A DNA stretch of 24,561 nucleotides from a virus. Under the pieces are notes generated by a model. The model did no database searches. It had not been told where the DNA came from and saw only the letters and a program-made list of their open reading frames with translations. Location of the stretch: positions 7,177 to 31,737 of IMG/VR virus record IMGVR_UViG_3300037847_007825; one strand, given 5' to 3'. A program made the position numbers and the translations under genes. Shown here piece after piece: positions 8,240 through 16,274 of the stretch (positions are counted from its first letter, which is position 1; every line of letters starts with the position of its first letter).

Positions 8240-9534
8240 TATTTAACTTTTTTTAAATTAGGTAAATTTAGTTCAGGTAATTTTATTTCAACTTGTTGTG
8301 CAAATTGTGGAACATTAGTACTAAGTTTAATATTAATAAATTCCTTCATTTTATCCCAACTAAAATTTGTTTTAGCGTAATGTTTTTGTTTTTTACCTTT
8401 AACTACATATTTTTTATAGTTTTTAAACACATCTTTAAAAGTAGATAAAGCATGTTGATAACTTACTTGAAACCATTTAGCTTCTTTAAGTAACCAATCA
8501 TTAGCAGCACTAGGATGAACATTTTCTAAATTACCAGGTAATAAAGTAGTATACTCAGGATTTAAAAAATCAACATGACCAGACCAACCTGATGCTATTA
8601 TAGGTTTACCTGTCATACTAAACTCTAATAATGGTCTTCCAAAACCTTCACCTTTTGTTAGACTAACCATAGCCTTAACTTTAGGATGATTATATAATTC
8701 ATTCATTTCTGAGTCATCAAATTCTCCATTAAGTAAATAAATATTAGGTAAATCTGTAGTTTTAAATGATTCTTTAAGTTGTTTAATTTTATCCAAAATA
8801 GCATCCCTACTTATGTAAGAAGCTACACCAACTGAACATTTTAATATTAAAGCAGGTTTAGATCCCCGTTTATCCTTAAATGCCTCATAGAAATTTTTAA
8901 CTAATGTTCCTACATTTTTTCTATCATGACCAACTTCTCCAGCCATCCAATGTCCAACAAATAGAAAACAAAAGGATTCTTTAATGTCATCTAAATCAAT
9001 AGTTTTAATTTCTGATGGAGATATAGGTTTATATTTAGTTACATCAACACCTTCAAATAAAACTTCTATAGGTTTTTGTATCTTTACTTGTCCAACAGAC
9101 TGTTGTGTTCGTGGATCTTTTTGATCAAATACCATAGATTCAAGAGTTCTTTTTGAAAAATTAGATGACACCCAATTTATATCCATTCTATTTAATCCTT
9201 GAATCCATTCCGCTTTACATGCAGTAGCTTCAATTCCCGCAGTAAGACCTATATTATATTTTCCTACAGGTTGGAACTCATTAGGTATTGTTATTTGCAT
9301 CCAAATATCAGGTTGTTGTTTTTGCCAATCTTGACTAGCTAAATGACTATATAAAAAATTCCACTCAGGATGATCTTTACAGAAATTCCAAGATGTTTCA
9401 CCCCATCTTTGGGATAATAACTCAACTTTATATTTATCTAATTCAATAATAGCCTTAACTACATCTCTTGCTCTAGCCCCATAACCCGAATAAGTGTCAA
9501 AGGGGCATGATATTACAAATCTTGGTTTATTCAT
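8239..9534 (-). CDS. GT4-family (group 1) glycosyltransferase
   Basis: A 431-aa GT-B enzyme. The N-terminal lobe has SGYGARARDV (16-25), the glycine-rich acceptor-side loop of GT4 proteins. The C-terminal lobe begins near residue 188 with CFLFVGHWM and has the EX7E pair E296/E304 within GEGFGRPLLEF, followed by GKPIIASGWSGHVDFL, which binds the nucleotide-sugar donor. Length is normal for the family. The start overlaps the preceding gene by one nucleotide (TAATG). With the next gene upstream it forms a tandem GT4 pair; their sequences differ clearly, so they are not a recent duplication. Donor and acceptor unknown. Confidence 0.87.
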   Translation of the reverse strand: MNKPRFVISCPFDTYSGYGARARDVVKAIIELDKYKVELLSQRWGETSWNFCKDHPEWNFLYSHLASQDWQKQQPDIWMQITIPNEFQPVGKYNIGLTAGIEATACKAEWIQGLNRMDINWVSSNFSKRTLESMVFDQKDPRTQQSVGQVKIQKPIEVLFEGVDVTKYKPISPSEIKTIDLDDIKESFCFLFVGHWMAGEVGHDRKNVGTLVKNFYEAFKDKRGSKPALILKCSVGVASYISRDAILDKIKQLKESFKTTDLPNIYLLNGEFDDSEMNELYNHPKVKAMVSLTKGEGFGRPLLEFSMTGKPIIASGWSGHVDFLNPEYTTLLPGNLENVHPSAANDWLLKEAKWFQVSYQHALSTFKDVFKNYKKYVVKGKKQKHYAKTNFSWDKMKEFINIKLSTNVPQFAQQVEIKLPELNLPNLKKVK

Positions 9535-10976
9535 TAATATAATATTTTATGATTTAAAAATTTACCTTTATAATTATTTGCATTAACTAATTCATATTTT
9601 TCTCTTGGTTTCCAAGTATCAAATAATTCCTTAAATGCCTCTATTACTCTATTACCTTGATGTTCAGAAGTAAATCCGGCTTCATCACTAATAGCCCATT
9701 CTCTACCTTTTAATCCTCTTCTTTTTAATTCTTTCCTTCCTAATTTATAACATTCCTTTATTCTATCAGCTGCATCTTCCCATCTACATCTATCATCAAA
9801 AATATAAGGTGTAGGAGGGGATCCCTGAATAGATCTAGAAGTAGGATAAACTGGAAAAGCCCACTCTCCATGCTTTTTAAAAGTTCCTCTATGATTAGAA
9901 GGTATATTAGCATCTGGAGTAAACCAATTACCATCACCATCTACAAATCTCATTTGATCCTGCATTCCACCTGTAACATTAGCAATAATTGGAGTACCTG
10001 CTAAAATAGCTTCAGTATTTGCTAATCCCCAACCTTCATTTGATGTTAGTAATATTTGTACATCTGCTATGTTATATAAATGATTCAAATATTTTTCCTC
10101 TATTTTACCAAAAATAAACTTAACATTATTTTTATATTTCTCATCAAACAAATATTCTTTTACTTTAGGTAAATCAGTACCTGGGTCTGTAACAGGTTCC
10201 GTTTTCATTACTAGGAAACAATCTTTAGCTTCATCTTCAGGTAAAGAATCTAGAAATGCTCTAAAGGCTAACATTGTATCTGGTACTTGTTTCCTTCTTA
10301 TATTTCTAGAATTATAAAATACAACAAATTTAGGTTTTTGTCCTTTAAATAAATTTTGAATAGATAATTGATAATCTTTATCATTTTCATCTAATGGGAA
10401 ATAAATATTTTCATCTTTTCCATGTGGAATATACTTAAATAATCTATTACCCTCATGACCCTTAAGTACTAGTTTATTAATATTAACAGTTTGTTTAGAT
10501 ATTCCCATTAATAAATCACAAGATTCATAATAAGGTCTATTATACATTGGTGCTGGGTAGTCATCCCATATATTTAAGTATGTAATAGGAATATTTTTAC
10601 GTATTTCTTGTTCCAGATTAAACACATGAATGAAATATCTAGGATCAGTAAATAAAAATATGGCATCAGGTTTCTCAATATTAATTATTTGCCTAATAAA
10701 TTGAGGATGCCCATACCCATCTACTGGGTATACAATTACGGATGAATCATTAATACCTGCTAAATTATTAGTATCTGGAGATAAATCCAATTTTTTACCC
10801 TTTTCAGGATGTTTTATTGCCCCACCTAATTGTACCCAATTAAAATGGTGAGCTGTATGGACTACTATTTCTTTTGCTACAGTTGCAACACCAGAATGTA
10901 CTCTAATATCATCACAAATTAATAGTATTTTTTTCCTTTTCTCTTTTGGTATGTAAGGGAACTTCTTATTCTTCAT
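9534..10976 (-). CDS. GT4-family (group 1) glycosyltransferase
   Basis: A 480-aa GT-B enzyme. An N-terminal KILLICDD strand and HSGVATVAKE loop (27-36) precede a GT4 donor lobe: FVVFYNSRNIRRKQ (217-230), EKYLNHLYNIADVQILLTS, and the EX7E pair E314/E322 in NEGWGLANTE, then ILAGTPIIANVTGGMQD. These are the usual GT4 landmarks in order. It starts at ATG 10976, overlapping the end of the ribbon-helix-helix-like gene by 11 nt, which makes it the second gene of the glycan operon. No membrane segment is seen. Substrate unknown. Confidence 0.87.
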   Translation of the reverse strand: MKNKKFPYIPKEKRKKILLICDDIRVHSGVATVAKEIVVHTAHHFNWVQLGGAIKHPEKGKKLDLSPDTNNLAGINDSSVIVYPVDGYGHPQFIRQIINIEKPDAIFLFTDPRYFIHVFNLEQEIRKNIPITYLNIWDDYPAPMYNRPYYESCDLLMGISKQTVNINKLVLKGHEGNRLFKYIPHGKDENIYFPLDENDKDYQLSIQNLFKGQKPKFVVFYNSRNIRRKQVPDTMLAFRAFLDSLPEDEAKDCFLVMKTEPVTDPGTDLPKVKEYLFDEKYKNNVKFIFGKIEEKYLNHLYNIADVQILLTSNEGWGLANTEAILAGTPIIANVTGGMQDQMRFVDGDGNWFTPDANIPSNHRGTFKKHGEWAFPVYPTSRSIQGSPPTPYIFDDRCRWEDAADRIKECYKLGRKELKRRGLKGREWAISDEAGFTSEHQGNRVIEAFKELFDTWKPREKYELVNANNYKGKFLNHKILY

Positions 10977-11166
10977 TTTCTAAATCGAGATTAATTTGAT
11001 TGGTTATTTGTTTACGGAAATTTTCATCTGTAAGATACAAAAACAAACTACGGTCAGCAAGTTTTTGAAAAGAAAATTTACGTTTAACACACTCGATTTT
11101 GAAATTGTCGAACAAGTCGCTCTTTACTTTAACACTAGTTAGTGTCATTTTTTTATTATTACTCAT
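10966..11166 (-). CDS. Small ribbon-helix-helix-like protein (possible transcriptional regulator)
   Basis: A 66-aa protein. Residues 8-15 (TLTSVKVK) could form the beta-strand, about 16-29 the first helix and 32-45 the second helix of an Arc/MetJ-type fold, with an acidic tail ending in LENEE. That is a fold guess from length and pattern, not a strong match. It is the first gene after a 61-bp gap holding promoter-like and inverted-repeat sequence, and it overlaps the first GT4 gene by 11 nt. Its DNA shows more CG dinucleotides and a less AT-biased look than the glycan genes behind it. If the fold is right it may regulate its own operon. Alternative: an unrelated small phage protein. Confidence 0.6.
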   Translation of the reverse strand: MSNNKKMTLTSVKVKSDLFDNFKIECVKRKFSFQKLADRSLFLYLTDENFRKQITNQINLDLENEE

Positions 11167-11192
11167 AATCTTAATTTAATTTAAAACATTTG

Positions 11193-11203
11193 TTATACAT
11201 ATA
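11193..11203 (-). promoter_or_regulatory. Promoter-like -10 motif upstream of the glycan operon
   Basis: Read on the minus strand this is TATATGTATAA, about 27 nt before the ATG at 11166, within the 61-bp gap between the nuclease gene and the RHH-like gene. The same 11-mer occurs in the gap before hsp20. TATAAC/TATAAT-like -10 sequence; a TTTTGA hexamer lies about 16 nt upstream. AT-rich DNA gives such matches by chance, so this is tentative. Confidence 0.35.
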
Positions 11204-11205
11204 TA

Positions 11206-11227
11206 AGTATTATTCAAAATCAATACT
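11206..11227. repeat. Short inverted repeat (candidate operator) upstream of the RHH-like gene
   Basis: AGTATT at 11206-11211 and its exact complement AATACT at 11222-11227, separated by 10 bases, fill the space between the -10-like motif and the stop of the nuclease gene, where a -35 region would lie. It could be an operator for the RHH-like protein or a weak hairpin. The arms are short and AT-rich. Confidence 0.3.
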
Positions 11228-12121
11228 CTATTCACAATATCCACAAGTACATGGATAATGTTGTTCTTTAATTTTTCCTTGGGAATTAAATACATGAGAC
11301 ATAAAATCGTTCACATATTTAGTAGCCCTTCCTAATTTAATTTTACCACTTGGGGGTGAAAATTCTTGTATTCTTGTTTGTGCCCAGTCACAATTTTCAT
11401 ATAATTTTCTTTTAACTATAAAAAATTTAATATCTATTTTATCTAGTGGAATATTATATAGTTCTGAAAAGTATTTTTTGTATAATATAAGTTGAAATTG
11501 TTTATCTTCATTCTTTTTCATTTTATCATGCCATCCCCTAGTACTAGTTTTTATATCAATAATAGTAAAGGTATCACTATATTCATGGTATAAAACAATA
11601 TCTAACATTCCCTTAAATAATAAATTATTTAACATTTTATTAGGTGTATTAATTATTGGTAATTCTATACCTACTAAATAAGTACCTCTTTTAGAAAAAT
11701 AACCACCTACTTTCTTTTTAAAAAATTTTAATATTTCAACCCCATCTTCAAAAAATTCTCTCATTTGAGCAGCATCTGAAAAATGAACTTCATCATTTTG
11801 TTTATATTGTTTTTGGTATGCTTCTATAAACTTTTCTTGAAATGATGACTCTAAATCTAATTCATTCGCTTTTACTTTGCTTTTAGAATAAAATACAGTT
11901 AAATAATCTTGGATCACTTCGTGAATAGCAATTCCAAAAACCAAATATATAGAAACATCTCTTTGATTAATCTTATCCTTATAATGTAATGCCCATTTTC
12001 TTTGACATTGTTTAAACATAGATATCTGGGAATAAGAAATATTCTTTTGATATGAATAATCAATTTCATGTGGAGGATTCTTTTGAATCTCCCTAACTAT
12101 TTTAGGTATTTTTTTAGCCAA
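11228..12121 (-). CDS. RecB-family PD-(D/E)XK nuclease with putative Fe-S cluster
   Basis: A 297-aa protein with the RecB/Cas4/AddB-type nuclease core. It has SQISMFKQCQRKWALHY (31-47), GIAIHEVI with H67, E153 in GIELP, D174 in GMLDIV, the D189-I-K191 catalytic triplet in IIDIKTS, and the Q208/Q210 helix QFQLILY. C39 together with C291, C293 and C296 at the extreme C-terminus matches the arrangement of Cas4/AddB proteins, which hold a 4Fe-4S cluster, though the C-terminal spacing is tighter than usual. The start is TTG at 12121, because the next ATG (codon 35) would remove the start of the conserved N-terminal motif. It lies at the end of the replication block. A role in recombination, DNA processing or host-DNA degradation is inferred. 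Confidence 0.82.
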   Translation of the reverse strand: MAKKIPKIVREIQKNPPHEIDYSYQKNISYSQISMFKQCQRKWALHYKDKINQRDVSIYLVFGIAIHEVIQDYLTVFYSKSKVKANELDLESSFQEKFIEAYQKQYKQNDEVHFSDAAQMREFFEDGVEILKFFKKKVGGYFSKRGTYLVGIELPIINTPNKMLNNLLFKGMLDIVLYHEYSDTFTIIDIKTSTRGWHDKMKKNEDKQFQLILYKKYFSELYNIPLDKIDIKFFIVKRKLYENCDWAQTRIQEFSPPSGKIKLGRATKYVNDFMSHVFNSQGKIKEQHYPCTCGYCE

Positions 12122-12124
12122 AAT

Positions 12125-12574
12125 TTATTTTTTCCATTTATTACGTCCTACTAACATTCCTATTATACCATAATTAGCAATGTCAATAAACGTATCTTCT
12201 ATTCCTTCTCCTTTTACATAATTTTTACCATTAATTAGAAGATTTTTAAGTCTACTAATTTTATCAGTAAGTCTAATAGCTAAACCAGTAAGTGAAAATT
12301 TTTTATCTTGTTCATTAGTTAAATCACCTCCTAAAGCAATATTATTTAGTCCATAATCCATATGTTTAGCGGCAAACATTTCATACATTTCTTGGCCTAT
12401 TTTTTTATATTCAGAAGATAATTCTGGGTATTCGTTTTCAAATGCTTCTACAGCACTAGTAACTTTTACTCCAATATCCTTAGGTGCTTTATTTCTATCT
12501 ACATCCCAATAATATTTAGAGTGTTCATAATTATCCTGTTGCATTTCCTCATACTTTTTTCTACTATCACCCAT
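12125..12574 (-). CDS. DUF1599-like protein (nucleotide modification associated domain 1)
   Basis: A 149-aa all-helical-looking protein. Three segments match my memory of the DUF1599/Nmad1 family: KHMDYGLNNI (70-79), RLTDKISRLKNL (101-112) and IEDTFIDIANYGII (125-138). The acidic and histidine-containing helices recall all-alpha NTP pyrophosphohydrolases, and the family has been linked by context to modified nucleotides in phage. It overlaps the preceding 75-aa gene by 8 nt and ends 3 nt before the nuclease start. Catalytic activity is not established here. The family match is by eye. Confidence 0.68.
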   Translation of the reverse strand: MGDSRKKYEEMQQDNYEHSKYYWDVDRNKAPKDIGVKVTSAVEAFENEYPELSSEYKKIGQEMYEMFAAKHMDYGLNNIALGGDLTNEQDKKFSLTGLAIRLTDKISRLKNLLINGKNYVKGEGIEDTFIDIANYGIIGMLVGRNKWKK

Positions 12575-12794
12575 TCACTTGTTCTTTAGTATTGAAATAT
12601 TTTTCTAAAATATCTAATCTTTCATCCGCTGATGCTAATAATCTAAGTGCCTCATTACAGTTATCCCAATAGTCTTTAGTTGAATGATCACCAATACCTG
12701 CAGGATGGTTAGTTAATAATTCTATACTTGCTAGAGCTTTATTTTTATCCGCCTCAGCTTCGGATTTTAGAAATTTGTATACTTGTACGTTCAT
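12567..12794 (-). CDS. Hypothetical protein, 75 aa
   Basis: A small helical-looking protein containing LLTNHPAGIGDHSTKDYWD (26-44) between two charged, Ala/Leu-rich helices. I do not assign a family. Its ATG overlaps the gp62 stop as ATGA, and its end overlaps the DUF1599-like gene by 8 nt, so it is translated with the replication genes. The tight coupling and non-random composition support it as real. Confidence 0.7.
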   Translation of the reverse strand: MNVQVYKFLKSEAEADKNKALASIELLTNHPAGIGDHSTKDYWDNCNEALRLLASADERLDILEKYFNTKEQVNG

Positions 12795-13201
12795 AATATT
12801 TTTTTTAATTCTTTTTTATTTAAACCTCTACTAATCAAAATTTGATTAATATCATTTTTACTTAAAATATTTAAATAATCATTTACTTCTCTAGATGAGA
12901 CTTTAAAATGATCCCTTAAATGTTCTATTAACTCTTTATTGGCTAATTTTTTAGTTGATTTAATATATTTATTCCATTGGTTATTTTTAGGAATATATTC
13001 TTTGTAAATATTATAAATAGCTTTTTTTTCATGAGGTGGATAATCTTGTACAAAATTAACTATCTCTAAAAAATCTCTATTCATAGATATAAACCTATGT
13101 ATCATATAAGAATTCCAAACTTCCCAATCTTTTTCTGTAAAAGAATCAACTGGTGATTTCTTATAATTTATTTCCTTAAGCCAATCAAATATATTTTTCA
13201 A
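12791..13201 (-). CDS. 62: Clamp-loader small subunit (T4 gp62-like)
   Basis: A 136-aa protein, shorter than T4 gp62 (187 aa) but near the size I recall for marine T4-like phages. It has the N-terminal FDWLKEINYKK, then NSYMIHRFISMNRDFLEIVN (29-48), a pattern of gp62 relatives, and PKNNQWNKYIK. It would bind the gp44 ATPase ring to load the gp45 clamp. Identification rests mainly on position just downstream of gene 44 and on this pattern. The start is TTG at 13201; the only nearby ATG (codon 33) would cut the conserved region. The frame is the same as that of the preceding 82-aa gene, separated only by TAG and one GGA codon. Confidence 0.75.
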   Translation of the reverse strand: MKNIFDWLKEINYKKSPVDSFTEKDWEVWNSYMIHRFISMNRDFLEIVNFVQDYPPHEKKAIYNIYKEYIPKNNQWNKYIKSTKKLANKELIEHLRDHFKVSSREVNDYLNILSKNDINQILISRGLNKKELKKIL

Positions 13202-13204
13202 TCC

Positions 13205-13453
13205 CTAATCAATTAATTCATCAGCTAATTCCTCTCTAAGATCAGCAGGAACTGATGCCTTATGGATTTTCATAGTTGATGGATCATAAAATACTGGGAT
13301 AGGTAATAGTGCATCCTCTTCTGATCCCATTACAAATTTAGATACTGTTCTTAAAATAACTCCTTGTTGAAAAATACTACCACCATTAAAGTTTTTTACT
13401 TCAGTTGTATTTTTTAAATCAATAGGAGGTCCTTGTGGTTGTTGTTGTTGCAT
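13205..13453 (-). CDS. Small conserved-looking protein between genes 44 and 62, 82 aa
   Basis: An 82-aa protein with a Gln/Pro-rich start (MQQQQPQGPP), then QQGVILRTVSKFV (29-41) and ALLPIPVFYDPSTMKI (48-63). From memory, cyanophages and related marine T4-like phages have a similar small gene at the same place between 44 and 62; I cannot verify this here. Function unknown; a role with the clamp loader is a guess from position. It starts 2 nt after the gene 44 stop and ends in TAG, in frame with gp62. Confidence 0.7.
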   Translation of the reverse strand: MQQQQPQGPPIDLKNTTEVKNFNGGSIFQQGVILRTVSKFVMGSEEDALLPIPVFYDPSTMKIHKASVPADLREELADELID

Positions 13454-13455
13454 AA

Positions 13456-14385
13456 TTATTTATTATTTATTAATTGTGAAATTAAACTCATTGCATTGAT
13501 TTCTTTATCAATACGGAAATTAGCCCTATATTGCTGTTCATTAACTATTATAGCTACTGTACCTTCTTTACCTGGAAGGTATTCTGATGACCTTTCATAT
13601 AAAGCTCTAAATAGTTCATCAAAATCGTCTACGTTAGCGTCAGCTATAATTTGACGTATTTTTTTAAAACTATCTGTATCTTTTTTTAATTCATTAATAA
13701 CTTCATCTATATAATTAGATGAAACTAATACTGATTTATCTAAACTAAGATATAAATCATTTGCTCCACCATCTACAGTTGATAATTGGATTGTATTAAT
13801 ACATTTACGTAAATCAGGATAATATTGATTAACTAAAGGTACTAAATCATTTATTTCATGTGAAATTGATTCTTCATTACAAATCCAAGATAAATGTTTA
13901 GCAACATCTTTTTTAGTAGGAGGTACAATTTTAAGTACTTGGCACCTGGATTGTAAAGGATCAATAATACGTTCTACAAAATTACAAGTCATAATAAATC
14001 TTGTAGTACGTGAAAATGTTTCTATTATGTTTCGGAGCGACGCTTGCGCTTGAATAGTAAGAAAATCAGCTTCATCTAAAATAACTACTTTAAGTGGTTT
14101 AAAAGAAGCTACACTTGCAAAACTAGATACTTTATCTCTAATAGTTTCAATACCTCGTTCGTCAGAAGCATTAATATAAATGTAATCACAATCTAGGTTT
14201 TTAACTATTAGTTTAGCTAATGTAGTTTTACCAGTACCAGCTGGTCCATAAAATATTAGATTTTGGATATCATTTTGGTCTAAATATTTAGAAATAGACT
14301 TTTTAATAGTTTCATTACCAACATAATTTTCTAACTTAATTGGCCTATATTTTTCTACTAATAAACTATGCTCCAAATTCTCCAT
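13456..14385 (-). CDS. 44: Clamp-loader ATPase subunit (T4 gp44-like, AAA+)
   Basis: A 309-aa AAA+ protein; T4 gp44 is 319 aa. Landmarks: EKYRP at 11-15, Walker A GPAGTGKT at 47-54, Walker B VILDEAD at 101-107, sensor-1 region FIMTCNF at 130-136, and the SRC motif at 146-148 that carries the arginine finger in clamp loaders. With gp62 it opens the gp45 ring and loads it on primer-template DNA using ATP. The start overlaps the preceding 90-aa gene by 20 nt. All key residues are present. It could be confused with archaeal RFC small subunit or DnaX, but the context of 45 and 62 settles it. Confidence 0.93.
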   Translation of the reverse strand: MENLEHSLLVEKYRPIKLENYVGNETIKKSISKYLDQNDIQNLIFYGPAGTGKTTLAKLIVKNLDCDYIYINASDERGIETIRDKVSSFASVASFKPLKVVILDEADFLTIQAQASLRNIIETFSRTTRFIMTCNFVERIIDPLQSRCQVLKIVPPTKKDVAKHLSWICNEESISHEINDLVPLVNQYYPDLRKCINTIQLSTVDGGANDLYLSLDKSVLVSSNYIDEVINELKKDTDSFKKIRQIIADANVDDFDELFRALYERSSEYLPGKEGTVAIIVNEQQYRANFRIDKEINAMSLISQLINNK

Positions 14386-14638
14386 AAATAGAATATTTTT
14401 TCTCTGGTTCAGGTATTACTTCAGTTTCTTTAGAATCAATAGCATATAAATTACTTTTTAAAGGTTCTAATCTATAATTACCTTTAAATCCTGTTTTTAT
14501 CATATAGGCTTCTAAAGTATCTGTAAGTGAGGCATGTACAGGACCATCTGGTTCATTTGCTACTAATCTCCACTTGTCTCCAGGTGGTACCCTACGTGCT
14601 ATTAATATATTTTTTTCTTCAATTTTAGTCTTAGGCAT
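14366..14638 (-). CDS. Hypothetical protein, 90 aa
   Basis: A 90-aa protein with no family I recognise. It has a basic N-terminus (MPKTKIEEKN), a middle RRVPPGDKWRLVAN (15-28) and HASLTDTLEAYMIKTGFKGNYRLEPL (35-60), predicted as mixed alpha/beta, and an acidic, proline-containing tail. It lies between groEL (16-nt gap) and gene 44 (20-nt overlap). The ATG directly abuts a sequence motif that is also found before the clamp gene and near the groES leader. Likely real because of the tight packing. Confidence 0.68.
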   Translation of the reverse strand: MPKTKIEEKNILIARRVPPGDKWRLVANEPDGPVHASLTDTLEAYMIKTGFKGNYRLEPLKSNLYAIDSKETEVIPEPEKKYSIYGEFGA

Positions 14639-14649
14639 AATATACGAAA
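14639..14649 (-). promoter_or_regulatory. Shared TTTYGTATATT motif before the 90-aa gene and gene 44
   Basis: On the minus strand this gap reads TTTCGTATATT directly before the ATG at 14638. Nearly the same sequence lies before gene 45 (18587-18597) and before the groES leader gene (16967-16977). TATATT resembles a -10 element, but here it touches the start codon, so any transcript would begin inside the gene and mainly serve gene 44. A post-transcriptional site is the alternative. Confidence 0.35.
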
Positions 14650-14654
14650 TTATT

Positions 14655-16274
14655 TTACATCATCCCCATCATTGATGGATCTATTTGGGGTTGTTTTTCT
14701 TCCTCTAACTCATTAACTACTGTACATTCTGTAAGTAAAACTGTACCAGCTACTGAAGCAGCATTTTCTAATGCTAATCTAGCTACTTTTGTTGGATCTA
14801 TAATACCTGCTTCTTTCATATCAACTGTATTATCGGTTTTTATATCAAATCCTAACCAACCATCATTACCAGAATTAATCATTCCATCAGCAATAATTTG
14901 TCCCTGAACTGCATCATAACCAGCATTAACTAAAATTTGATTAAATGGTTTAGCACAAGCTCTTTTTACTATTTGAGCACCCGTAGTTTTAGTCTCTAAA
15001 CCTGAAGATGCATATAGTAGTGCAGTTCCACCTCCTGGAATTATCCCTTCTTCAATAGCAGCTTTTGTAGCATGTAGTGCATCATCAACTCTATCTTTCT
15101 TTTCCTTCATTTCAGTTTCTGTGTTTCCACCAACATGAATAATAGCAACACCACCTACAAACTTAGCTAATCTTTCTTGTAGTTTTTCTATTTCAAATGG
15201 TGTAGTAGCCTTATCAATTTGTTTTTGAAGTTCTTCAATACGTGCTTCAATTCTATCAATATCTCCTTTACCATCAACAATAGTGGTTTGTTCTTTTTCT
15301 ACTGTAACAGTTCTAGCTTCACCAAACCATTCCCAACTAAACTTATCTAACTTCATTCCCTTTTGTTTATCAAAAACAACACCACCAGTAGTAATAGCAA
15401 TATCTTCCAAAGCTAATTTTCTTCTATCTCCAAAATCTGGGGCTTTAACTGCTACTACTTTCATAGTTCCTCTCATTTTATTTACAATAAGAGTTGCTAA
15501 TGCTTCATTATCTATATCTTCAGCTACAATAACAAGAGATTTAGCTTGTGCAGATACAGCTTCTAGAATAGGTAATAATTCTTTTACTTGTGTAATTTTT
15601 TGGTCTGCAAGAAGAATGAGGGGGTTTTCTAATGTGGCAGTCATTGTATTATTGTCTGTAACAAAATAAGGTGATTTATAACCTCTTCCAAACTGTAACC
15701 CTTCAACAGTTTCAAGATAGGTTTCACCTGTACGAGATTCTTCTATATGAACAACCCCCTCCATTCCTACTTTATCTATTGCAGTGGCAATTAATTTGCC
15801 AACTTCTTTATCATTATTAGCAGATATAGTTGCAATTTGTTCTAATTGCTCTTCACCTGTAATTTCCTCTGATATATTATTTCTTAAATTATCTACTACT
15901 TTATTTACTGTAGTATCAATATCTCTTTTTATTTGAACTGCATTTTCATTATTATTTAAAGCACTTAAACCTGCTTTAATCATCTCTCTAGCTAATAAAG
16001 TAGATGTTGTTGTACCATCACCTGCTTTTTCAGCTGTTTTAATTGCAGCTTGTTTTACTAGTTGTATTCCTAATTCTTGCTCGGGATCCTTTAAATTTAT
16101 AGATTTAGCTACTGTTACCCCATCTTTTGTAGATTGAGGTACTCCCTGATTATTAGCTATAACTACATTTCTTCCATTAGGACCTAAAGTTGAAACTACA
16201 GCATCAGCTAATGTATCAATACCTTTAACTAAATTAGTTCTGGCATCTGTTCCAAATTGTACTTGTTTATTCAT
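14655..16274 (-). CDS. groEL: Phage-encoded GroEL chaperonin (Hsp60)
   Basis: A full-length 539-aa group I chaperonin; E. coli GroEL is 548 aa. ATP-site residues are intact: TLGPNGRNV near 29-37, D51 (counterpart of D52), DGTTT at 86-90, D398 in RVDDALHATK and GGG at 414-416. The apical substrate-binding positions Y199, Y203, F204, L234, L237, L259, I263 and V264 are hydrophobic as in E. coli. It lacks the classical GGM-repeat tail and ends in DPSMMGMM. It should form a folding chamber with the GroES encoded immediately upstream (8-nt overlap). Full domain structure and conserved sites argue for a working chaperonin. Phage-encoded GroEL is known from a minority of phages. Confidence 0.96.
   Translation of the reverse strand: MNKQVQFGTDARTNLVKGIDTLADAVVSTLGPNGRNVVIANNQGVPQSTKDGVTVAKSINLKDPEQELGIQLVKQAAIKTAEKAGDGTTTSTLLAREMIKAGLSALNNNENAVQIKRDIDTTVNKVVDNLRNNISEEITGEEQLEQIATISANNDKEVGKLIATAIDKVGMEGVVHIEESRTGETYLETVEGLQFGRGYKSPYFVTDNNTMTATLENPLILLADQKITQVKELLPILEAVSAQAKSLVIVAEDIDNEALATLIVNKMRGTMKVVAVKAPDFGDRRKLALEDIAITTGGVVFDKQKGMKLDKFSWEWFGEARTVTVEKEQTTIVDGKGDIDRIEARIEELQKQIDKATTPFEIEKLQERLAKFVGGVAIIHVGGNTETEMKEKKDRVDDALHATKAAIEEGIIPGGGTALLYASSGLETKTTGAQIVKRACAKPFNQILVNAGYDAVQGQIIADGMINSGNDGWLGFDIKTDNTVDMKEAGIIDPTKVARLALENAASVAGTVLLTECTVVNELEEEKQPQIDPSMMGMM

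Noticed and set aside
15283-15669. Long open frame on the plus strand opposite groEL
   Set aside because: It is fully inside groEL, has no domain look, and every supported gene is on the minus strand. The same holds for the plus-strand frames opposite fcl (603-809), the epimerase (7153-7407) and the polymerase (23785-24262).
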